Below are positions 6,858 to 14,193 of a stretch of DNA of 14,193 nt, piece by piece. The first letter of the stretch is position 1; every line of letters starts with the position of its first letter. The stretch lies in NCBI GenBank assembly GCA_023417955.1, contig JAEZDW010000381.1, forward strand, positions 1 to 14,193, given 5' to 3'. This DNA comes from Bacteroidota bacterium. Lineage in GTDB: Bacteria > Bacteroidota > Bacteroidia > Cytophagales > Cyclobacteriaceae. The notes beneath the pieces were generated by a model that had not been told where the DNA came from, searched no databases, and saw only the letters and a program-made list of their open reading frames with translations. The position numbers and the translations under genes were made by a program.

Positions 6858-9311
6858 ATGCTGACTAATTACCTCAAAGTCGCCCTGCGCTCCCTCTCAC
6901 GTCACAAGCTGACCGCTATCATTAACATTCTCGGTCTTGGCTTGGGTATGGCGTGTTGTATTCTCATTTACTTATTTGTCCAGGATGAGTTGGCCTACGA
7001 CCGTTACCATTCAAATGCGGACCGGATCTATCGCGTGACGCGGAGTTTCCATTCCGCGGAGGGTGAAGTGAACCTGCATCTCTCGAGCGTCGCCCCTCCT
7101 ATTGCACCGTTATTGAAGAATGACTTTGGCGAAATTGAGGCAACAGCACGTACAATAAATTTCGGCATTGTCGTTGGTCTGGAGGAAAACGGCGAACTAA
7201 AGATGATGAATAGTGAGCAGAACTTGTTCATCGTAGAACCAACGTTATTTGATATAATGGACATTCCGGTTTTATCCGGAGACCCGGCAAAGGCATTAGC
7301 GCGGCCATTCACTGTAATGCTTTCAGAGAAAACTGCGCAACGATACTTCAATACAACCGACGTTATAGGAAAGCGGCTTCGTGCAAACAATCAATTTGAT
7401 TTGGAAGTCACCGGCGTCTACAAAGATTTTCCCGATCAGTCACACTGGCACCCTGAATTCATGGTTTCATTTATCACCATGGAGAACGACAATATCTATG
7501 GTCGGCAAGGGCTGGAGACCAACTGGGGAAACAATGCATTTGGTACATACATTTTGCTTCACCCGGGATCAAATGCGGAGGCAATTGAATCCAGGCTTCC
7601 GGAATTCCTTGACAAGCACTTTGGTAATTTTGTGAAAACAAATTTCAGTGGTCAGGCGGATTTTATTGCATCCAAAGTTACGACGCTATATCTGCAGCGG
7701 CTTACCGACATTCACCTGCGTTCTCAACTTGACGACGAAATTGAAGCTAACGGAAACATTAACAACGTTTATATGATGAGCGTTATTGGCGCATTCATCA
7801 TTCTGATTGCGTGCTTTAACTTTATTAACCTTTCAACCGCGCGTGCTACAAAACGTGGCAAAGAAGTCGGCCTGCGAAAAGTAGCAGGGGCTTTCCGTTT
7901 TCAGTTGGTCACACAATACCTCACCGAATCGATTCTTATCTCGGCATTCGCGCTGCTGCTTGCAATTGCGTTAGCGACTGCGGGACTGGAATGGCTCAAT
8001 GCATTCACCGGTAAGAGTCTTTCATTCGCTTCAGGACTTCAGCCTTCATTTATTGGGGGACTGCTTGCGTTTGCAATTCTTATTGGAATCATTGCCGGTA
8101 TCTATCCCGCGTTCGTATTATCCGGATTCAGGCCAGCTGTGAGTCTTAAAGGAGCTCAGTCCGGGTCCCGCGCGAGTCTGGCGTTGCGCCGAACACTAGT
8201 CGTGGCACAGTTTGCGATTTCGGTTATTCTTGTGATCGCCACTTTGCTCACATTTCAGCAACTCGATTATCTTAATAACCGGTCACTTGGCTACGACCGG
8301 GAGATGGTACTTACCTTGCCGAATTTTCCCGAGCTGAACGATAACTTCGACGCCTTCTACAATGAAGTAACACGTACGAACGAATTCAAGAATGTCAGTC
8401 GGTCTTCACGTATTCCAACAGGGAGGCTGCTCGACTCTTTTGGCAATGCCCGGGTACTTAAGGGAGACAGCCTCACGACTTCCGAGGTTAACCTGAAAAC
8501 TATTTGTGTTGATGAAACATTCTTCGATACATACGATATCAATATGATAGCAGGGCGGAATTTCTCAAAAAGTATTGTGACTGATGACTCGCTTGCGTTT
8601 ATCGTTAACGAGGCAGCTGTGCGCGAATTTGGTTGGGCAAATCCCACTGATCACCTTAACGAAGAATTCGAATACGCGGGGGTGCGCGGCAAACTTGTGG
8701 GAGTGGTAAGCGATTTCCATTTTGAATCCCTGCATCAGCGCATAGCTCCGATGATCTTCCTGAATTCAAATCGGTTCAATGTTCTGTCATTGAAAATAAA
8801 CAGCGCCTCATCCCAGCAGGCAATTACCCGACTCGAAGAATTATGGAAGTCATTTGTACCTTCACGGCCTTTCAATTTTCAGTTCCTGAGTGAGAACTAT
8901 CAGGCATTGTATGACGCAGAGCAAAAGCAAAGCACACTTTTTACAACATTTTCAATGCTGGCAATTTTTATTGCCTGTCTTGGACTCCTTGGGCTTGCGA
9001 CCTTCAACGCAACGCAAAGGGTAAAAGAGATCGGCATCAGGAAGGTCCTGGGGGCAACAATTCCGCAAATACTCGGACTTTTGTCAAAAGAAACGGTGAT
9101 GCTCATCCTGCTCGCGAATGGAATTGCGTGGCCGGTAGCGTGGTATTTTATGAATGAATGGTTGAATTCATTTGCGTATCATATCGACATAAGTGTCATC
9201 GTGTTTGTGATTGCAGCTGTACTCGCTGTTGTTCTTGCGATCGTCACCGTAAGCGTGCAGTCGTTCCGTGCGGCAGCTGCTAATCCCGCTCAAACCCTGA
9301 AGTACGAATAG
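6858..9311 (+). CDS. ABC transporter permease, MacB/FtsX type (double four-helix Bacteroidetes form)
   Basis: The 817-residue protein is two MacB/FtsX units in tandem. Membrane helices lie at about 19-42, 304-326, 352-378, 399-422, 444-466, 694-717, 743-766 and 778-800. Two large periplasmic MacB_PCD-like domains sit at 45-300 and 470-690. The cytoplasmic coupling segments GKEVGLRKVAGA (334-345) and VKEIGIRKVLGA (722-733) are duplicated, and the end NPAQTLKYE is typical. Such permeases work as mechanotransmission machines that move peptides, lipoproteins or toxic compounds using an ATPase partner. None is encoded here, so the ATPase must be elsewhere. The frame is open back to TTG 6828, but the ATG at 6858 gives MLTNYLKVALRSLSRHK, the standard start of the family, so I prefer it. 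Divergent from the DUF6377 regulator; converges with the C25 gene, 7 bp apart. Confidence 0.92.
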   Translation: MLTNYLKVALRSLSRHKLTAIINILGLGLGMACCILIYLFVQDELAYDRYHSNADRIYRVTRSFHSAEGEVNLHLSSVAPPIAPLLKNDFGEIEATARTINFGIVVGLEENGELKMMNSEQNLFIVEPTLFDIMDIPVLSGDPAKALARPFTVMLSEKTAQRYFNTTDVIGKRLRANNQFDLEVTGVYKDFPDQSHWHPEFMVSFITMENDNIYGRQGLETNWGNNAFGTYILLHPGSNAEAIESRLPEFLDKHFGNFVKTNFSGQADFIASKVTTLYLQRLTDIHLRSQLDDEIEANGNINNVYMMSVIGAFIILIACFNFINLSTARATKRGKEVGLRKVAGAFRFQLVTQYLTESILISAFALLLAIALATAGLEWLNAFTGKSLSFASGLQPSFIGGLLAFAILIGIIAGIYPAFVLSGFRPAVSLKGAQSGSRASLALRRTLVVAQFAISVILVIATLLTFQQLDYLNNRSLGYDREMVLTLPNFPELNDNFDAFYNEVTRTNEFKNVSRSSRIPTGRLLDSFGNARVLKGDSLTTSEVNLKTICVDETFFDTYDINMIAGRNFSKSIVTDDSLAFIVNEAAVREFGWANPTDHLNEEFEYAGVRGKLVGVVSDFHFESLHQRIAPMIFLNSNRFNVLSLKINSASSQQAITRLEELWKSFVPSRPFNFQFLSENYQALYDAEQKQSTLFTTFSMLAIFIACLGLLGLATFNATQRVKEIGIRKVLGATIPQILGLLSKETVMLILLANGIAWPVAWYFMNEWLNSFAYHIDISVIVFVIAAVLAVVLAIVTVSVQSFRAAAANPAQTLKYE

Positions 9312-9318
9312 AGAGACT

Positions 9319-12300
9319 TTATCGCTGCAGCAGTATCTTGCCGGCTTGACGGAAAGTTTTACCTTCAAGGGACAGTGAAATAGTGTACAAATACATGCCG
9401 CTATTCAGGTAGCCGCCGCTGGAATCCGTACCGTCCCAACGCAGTGAATTTTTCCCGATCGACAGGCTCGTCGAATTTGCCTGCCACACCGGTCTTCCGG
9501 CAAGATCAAAGATCTGAATGTGAACCGCGTCCGGGGGCGTGTGCCCACGAATCGTAAATTCTACTTCCGTCTCGAACCAGAACGGATTGGGTGAAGGCAA
9601 GGCAAACGTCACATTTGATTCCTGATCAACGCGGAAAGACACCGCATAAGGATTCGATGCACGATTGCCTCTGGAATCCGATGCAAGCACACTAAATGTG
9701 TACTCACCGTTTGTTAGTACCGGAGTAAACTGAATCACGTACGGAGAATCCAGACTAGCCGGTGTAAATTGCACGTCATCGCGTGAAAAATAAATCGGTA
9801 ACGTCTCGCATGGTTTAAAATCGCATGGCGAAACGAGGTACATTTCAATCCCGAGAGTATCCAATTTCGGAAGGAAGGAATTATCATCGCGAACAGTCAC
9901 ACGAATGACCGGCGCCGGTGAAACGAAGTCCCCATTTTCAATAAGCTTTCCATCAAACGTAACTTCTGTTACTGGCGGGGATTTGTCCGGAACAACGTCG
10001 ACGGTGCGGCGAAGGAGCACGTTGTTATTGTCGTAGTATTGCTCTGCAAGGACACGCGGGTTAACGTAAACGCCCAGGTCATTCAAACCGGCACCACCCA
10101 CAGTCTCGCGCGCAATGTTGAAGAATGTAGTGTCTCCCGACAAAGGGCCGCCGATTCTGAATGATGATTGTATGGTTTCTGCCCTTTGATGATTGTACAT
10201 TGACATATTCACTGAGAGCGAATCAGGGAAATCTCTCGAACTCACGTTTACAAATCGGAAGGCACGTGCGAAGTTCTCGCCTTCCTGCAATTGAGTCTGA
10301 ACATCGGAACCAGTTTCGGGAAGCAATACACCTTCAGGAACAGGAGTATACAAAACGAGCCATTTTTCAAGTTGCGCCGAAGTCAGCAGGACATCGTCTT
10401 CGGTATGAAACACGAGACGCAAGATCGGGTATTGTTGCGCATCAATGAATGAAAGATCCTGCTGAGAAGTTGCTGACGAAACAAGCTCAACCTCCTGACG
10501 ATCCAGTGTAACACCGCGAACTTCGATGCGGACGTTATCCTGCAGTTCCACCTCGCTTAATCGATAGTGCACAGAGTTCCATTCCTGCGCCGGGCCGATC
10601 AAAACCGATTTTAGTGCACCACTGCTGTAGCCACCAGTAATCGTCCCGTTAACAACAAGCTTCTCCGACTGAGGATTTGCGCCTTCATGACGATAAATGC
10701 GGGCCGATCCGGGGTTAGCTCCTTTGCGCGCAAAAATCACAACTGGTTCCCCGGAAGCAATCTGAGAAAGTTGTTCTGATGAAATACCAAGTTCCGCGAC
10801 TTTGGCCCTTGCGGCTTCTGGCCATAAGCCAATATCCGCATTTCCAATGTTGAACATCACTACACTGTCGCCTTCTGCCACGGTGTCGATATATTCAATT
10901 AAGTCATTACCAGAACCTGTATAGGTCTCGTTGTGCGTAAAGCTGTTGATCACAAAGGGTTCACGTCCACACAGTAGGCGCCGGCCACCGAATTGAAAAA
11001 GTATTTCATACCATTTCAGATAAACCCCAACGTAGGGCGTGGTGGATTTGCGATCGAATGCAATCAGGTTTATCGTGTTCAGGCGGCAGCCAAATCCCTG
11101 GCCAAAAAGATTATACTCCTGACCCGCAAGGCGGACACTTACCGAATCGGCAGGTTTTCCCGCCGATTCACCAAAAGTCACGATGTCTACCGGCAAAGCG
11201 CTTTCGAGAAAGTTAATGCGTCGGCTTCCTGCGTCAACCGCAAGCCCCGCTGCCACGTTCCCGATGTACTGCGGAAAATCAAGCTGCGCCCAGCCTTCAG
11301 GTGATCCATGAATCACTGTAAAGGATGTAGTCGTCCACTCTCCGGACTCGCCTTCTAGCGGTGATTCCAGTTTCGACCGCCAGTAGTAGGTGACCGAATC
11401 AGAATCAAGTACGGTCAGCGTATGACTGGCCAGTACCGTTCCCTCAACGGTAACTTCCTGTGACCACTCAGAATCGAATGAAGCAACCGTATCGAGTTGA
11501 ATGGTAAAACGTCTTTTATCTGAAAAAACATTGGTTGCCTGGAGTGATAACTTGACCTCAGACGAATTCACAATTGCATACGGCGCGGGATACAAATGTT
11601 TTGTGCCGTTACCGGGAATTATGAGCACAGCTTCCGCCTGGTTATTGGATTCGTTTAATTCTTCAATGAAATCATCCGCGTCTATAAGGATATGAAACGT
11701 GTTGTTTCCGGCGGGATCTTCCACGCCACGGCGGATAACAAGGGTCAACGTATCTGTGTTCCTTGGGACTGTGTATATGGAGTCGTATACAACTATTGAA
11801 TTGTCTTCCATCGTTCGGACAACCTCAACCCGAAAGGGCTCATCTGTAGCAAGTCCATAATTAGTGACCACAAATTTGATTGCGAAAGAGTCAGCTAATG
11901 CAGTAACGGACTCGTCATTGAACGGCACAAACGAAACGTGCGAAGCTTTTACCTCGAGATCGGGCTTTAAGGCGGGTGTCAGTTTGATTGCAGGATCCCC
12001 AAGAAGAATCATTTGTTCTACCTGCGAACGATTAATTGTACCTGCAGACTGACTGGCAAGAAAGCGTTTGGCTGTTTCGATTTTGACATCTCCGATGCCC
12101 CTACCGATCAGATCCAAATCCGCGAAAGCAACGTTGTAAAACGTCTGAGCGTATCGATACAGTGTGTTTGTGCCTGCGATAGCATTATGCCCTAGAAAGT
12201 TACTCGCGCCAAGCTTTTCTGCCAGTATCCAGTCTTCGCCAAAAAGTTTGGCCTGTAAAAAGAATGCTCCTACTTCGCACCCGTTCATCAACATCATGGG

Positions 12301-14193
12301 ATATTTGCCACGGTTGTTGTAACCCATCTTCTTATCGGAAACATACCCGATGTCGAAGTCCAGGGTCGATGTCGACGAATGCCCGAAGAAAGTCACCAGC
12401 TGCAATCCTTCATTAATTTGTTTCGCTATGTTAATTGTTTGTACGTCCCTTGATTGTTTCGCAATTGCGCTCACGACGCCTCCGAAATAGGGCCCCTCAG
12501 CCACAGACTGAAATTCTGCCAGATAGCCTTTAAACGCCTCCGGTTCCCAGTCCTCAATCCCTCCACTGAGGTGAAGGATTCTCTTTCGTTGCAAATCTGT
12601 GATCGGTTGAGATTCCAACTCAATGACCTTATCAAGATAATTCACCACTTCCTCGGAAGACATGGCAGGAATACGTCCTGTTGCAATTGCTTCCTCGCTC
12701 GTGACATCGCGTCGCATGCTGAACGCAGCATCGGATCCCGGCATTCCACCTGTAGGCACAAGATCCTGATATTGCCATGTGCCTGAATTCGGCGTACGGT
12801 AGTACCGATGATCGTATTCCAGGCCTTTGCCAATTAGAAGTAAGTACGCAGGCTTTACTTCGGAAGACAGAAATTCAAGGAATCGGAAAATTGCCAGCGG
12901 GGATTGTTCCCCATAATTGAACTGGTTGTATAATTCGCCAATGTTTACAACCAGTGGATCGAACCCACCCCCTTCAGCCGATGCGCGATAATTTGCATAT
13001 GCACCGACGGGATCGGCGACTCCTTTTGCAGGCCTGCGCAATAGCGGGTGCGTTATGATTACATAGTCCGGTTGTCGCCCTTCGAAAGATTGAAAGGAGG
13101 TCGGCACCACCCTGTCAGGGGTAATGAGTTCAGAGGAGCCGATTAGTTGACGTTCGGCAGCAGATGCTGGTACCGTTACGAACAACCCCGGGCTGCCACC
13201 TGCCTGATAAGCAAAAACATTGTACGGGTCCGTAACGTCATAGAGTTCATATCCCGAAGGCGCATTGTGAATAACCAGGTTGCGGGCAGACGGCGCCGCA
13301 GGTACCACGAAGTTGGCTTGTGTCGCGTTAAAGGCATCAGATTCCTGGGGAAACGTAATTCGGATATAGGAAACGCTAACCTGATCATTGTAACCCCGGT
13401 TGGGGACAGCCAGGCGTACCGTTAGTGCACCGCCAGCCGTAATATCTGCCCAATCGAGTTCAGTCTCATATAAGAAAGGTTGAAATGCATCGGTATTCAA
13501 GGTGGTAAGTAGTCGCAACCCCGCGCCTACACGAACCTCCACTGTGTGTGCGATAGCGTTCCTGCCCGTGAGAACGATTTCTAGTCGTGGTTTGGGGCCC
13601 GACTCAACGCGTTTTGTGATCCCATCAACTTGAATATCTCTGAATTGACCCTGTCGGATCGGTTGACTCGTCCATCCTTCGCCTGCATCAAATGCACTGG
13701 AATAAATTTCATCATTTACGCCTGGGCCTTTGCCATAGCTTTCGGAGAACACAATGAGTTTTTCCGCAAAATGAAACGGAACATCATCAGCTGCGCCACC
13801 ATTGGGATGTGTAATCATTCTCTTCCCGGGCGCTGTTCCCTCTGTAAGAAAGAAGCTGGTCGTATCCGAAAACAAGTTGTAATACCGATGTGGCTGGTAC
13901 TCTGGGTTGCGATAGAGCGGCGTGTCGGACTCACCGTCGTTGGAACGTCCGTAGAAAAGTATATAATCACCGGGATCAAATGACCCGTCTTCTGATCCTT
14001 CAATCTTTATTGCTACCTCTGAGCCGCGATGCAAAAGTTGAATTCGCGTGGGATCAACCGAACCGACGGGGAAACCACTTTCGACAAGTTGCTCATAGGA
14101 TACACGGTAAATGCCCTTTTTCGCTACCGGAATCCGGAAGTAAGTCTGGTCGAAATTTATCCATTGATTGGTCGACTGCGCAACCAAAAGTTG
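9319..14193 (-). CDS. porU2: C25 (gingipain) family cysteine peptidase, putative T9SS sortase PorU2; 5' end beyond the window
   Basis: The frame is open to the right edge and enters as QLLVAQSTNQW, the end of a signal peptide, so probably only 10-20 codons are missing. Residues below count from the TTG at 14187. A PorU-like N-terminal beta region (about 10-360) precedes the C25 peptidase (about 370-730), with His603 in FFGHSS and Cys637 in MNGCEVGAF. Their spacing of 34 is close to the gingipain dyad. A CARDB-like domain follows (735-857), then an FN3-like region (about 865-975), a probable ILEI/FAM3-like domain (about 1027-1168), further beta domains, and a C-terminal FlgD-like Ig/sorting module (1530-1622, NSLRWDGTDSSGGYLNSGMY). 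PorU cleaves T9SS sorting signals and attaches cargo to the cell surface. The size of over 1,620 residues fits proteins labelled PorU2, larger than classical PorU (about 1,150). A surface-bound protease cargo is the alternative. No porV is beside it. Confidence 0.85.
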   Translation of the reverse strand, partial: QLLVAQSTNQWINFDQTYFRIPVAKKGIYRVSYEQLVESGFPVGSVDPTRIQLLHRGSEVAIKIEGSEDGSFDPGDYILFYGRSNDGESDTPLYRNPEYQPHRYYNLFSDTTSFFLTEGTAPGKRMITHPNGGAADDVPFHFAEKLIVFSESYGKGPGVNDEIYSSAFDAGEGWTSQPIRQGQFRDIQVDGITKRVESGPKPRLEIVLTGRNAIAHTVEVRVGAGLRLLTTLNTDAFQPFLYETELDWADITAGGALTVRLAVPNRGYNDQVSVSYIRITFPQESDAFNATQANFVVPAAPSARNLVIHNAPSGYELYDVTDPYNVFAYQAGGSPGLFVTVPASAAERQLIGSSELITPDRVVPTSFQSFEGRQPDYVIITHPLLRRPAKGVADPVGAYANYRASAEGGGFDPLVVNIGELYNQFNYGEQSPLAIFRFLEFLSSEVKPAYLLLIGKGLEYDHRYYRTPNSGTWQYQDLVPTGGMPGSDAAFSMRRDVTSEEAIATGRIPAMSSEEVVNYLDKVIELESQPITDLQRKRILHLSGGIEDWEPEAFKGYLAEFQSVAEGPYFGGVVSAIAKQSRDVQTINIAKQINEGLQLVTFFGHSSTSTLDFDIGYVSDKKMGYNNRGKYPMMLMNGCEVGAFFLQAKLFGEDWILAEKLGASNFLGHNAIAGTNTLYRYAQTFYNVAFADLDLIGRGIGDVKIETAKRFLASQSAGTINRSQVEQMILLGDPAIKLTPALKPDLEVKASHVSFVPFNDESVTALADSFAIKFVVTNYGLATDEPFRVEVVRTMEDNSIVVYDSIYTVPRNTDTLTLVIRRGVEDPAGNNTFHILIDADDFIEELNESNNQAEAVLIIPGNGTKHLYPAPYAIVNSSEVKLSLQATNVFSDKRRFTIQLDTVASFDSEWSQEVTVEGTVLASHTLTVLDSDSVTYYWRSKLESPLEGESGEWTTTSFTVIHGSPEGWAQLDFPQYIGNVAAGLAVDAGSRRINFLESALPVDIVTFGESAGKPADSVSVRLAGQEYNLFGQGFGCRLNTINLIAFDRKSTTPYVGVYLKWYEILFQFGGRRLLCGREPFVINSFTHNETYTGSGNDLIEYIDTVAEGDSVVMFNIGNADIGLWPEAARAKVAELGISSEQLSQIASGEPVVIFARKGANPGSARIYRHEGANPQSEKLVVNGTITGGYSSGALKSVLIGPAQEWNSVHYRLSEVELQDNVRIEVRGVTLDRQEVELVSSATSQQDLSFIDAQQYPILRLVFHTEDDVLLTSAQLEKWLVLYTPVPEGVLLPETGSDVQTQLQEGENFARAFRFVNVSSRDFPDSLSVNMSMYNHQRAETIQSSFRIGGPLSGDTTFFNIARETVGGAGLNDLGVYVNPRVLAEQYYDNNNVLLRRTVDVVPDKSPPVTEVTFDGKLIENGDFVSPAPVIRVTVRDDNSFLPKLDTLGIEMYLVSPCDFKPCETLPIYFSRDDVQFTPASLDSPYVIQFTPVLTNGEYTFSVLASDSRGNRASNPYAVSFRVDQESNVTFALPSPNPFWFETEVEFTIRGHTPPDAVHIQIFDLAGRPVWQANSTSLSIGKNSLRWDGTDSSGGYLNSGMYLYTISLSLEGKTFRQAGKILLQR

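Noticed and set aside
9295..9350. Terminator search in the 7-bp gap between the permease and C25 genes
   Set aside because: No hairpin with a T-run is visible on either strand; GCTGCAGC is only a short palindrome.
14185..14187. TTG as the true start of the C25 gene
   Set aside because: The frame stays open to the window edge and the residues there (QLLVAQ) look like the end of a signal peptide, so the real start is outside.
1..14193. Search for tRNA, rRNA, CRISPR, insertion sequences and defence genes
   Set aside because: No spaced direct repeats, transposase motifs, terminal inverted repeats or RNA-gene signatures were seen; almost all of the window is accounted for by protein genes.

Overview
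The window looks like chromosomal DNA from a Gram-negative member of the Bacteroidota, most likely Cytophagales or a close relative. The evidence is a DUF6377-type regulator, a DUF4905 protein, an orphan MacB/FtsX-type permease of the large Bacteroidetes class, a C25 peptidase of the type IX secretion system (T9SS) with a FlgD-like C-terminal module, CMP-Kdo synthetase (so LPS is made), and an absence of clear Shine-Dalgarno sequences. Base composition looks even. I see no tRNA, rRNA, CRISPR array, insertion sequence or phage gene, and no coding frame is visibly broken.

Layout. (1) 1-450, minus: start of a DUF4905 gene that runs off the left edge; its start appears to be TTG. (2) 451-555: divergent spacer with two inverted repeats. 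(3) 556-2657, plus: a long-form NfeD membrane serine protease followed 14 bp later by kdsB, probably one transcript. (4) 2738-4405, plus: an exported alpha/beta-hydrolase esterase with a long accessory C-terminal region and its own candidate promoter. (5) 4427-4864, minus: a small unrecognised protein with a beta-solenoid-like repeat. (6) 5061-6668, minus: a DUF6377 membrane regulator (TPR-like sensor, one membrane helix, coiled coil, C-terminal HTH). (7) 6669-6857: divergent spacer rich in inverted repeats. (8) 6858-9311, plus: an 817-residue ABC transporter permease with no ATPase gene beside it. (9) 9319-14193, minus: a very large C25 cysteine peptidase, best matched to putative T9SS sortase PorU2, whose signal peptide starts beyond the right edge.

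Functional theme. Nearly every gene acts at or beyond the inner membrane: envelope proteolysis (NfeD), LPS precursor activation (KdsB), an exported esterase, a membrane-anchored regulator divergent from an export/lipoprotein-type permease, and a T9SS surface protease. I see no defence system or mobile island. The most interesting items are the putative ILEI/FAM3-like domain inside the C25 protein, the repeat-rich spacer between regulator and permease, the small solenoid protein, and the inverted repeat over the TTG start of the DUF4905 gene.
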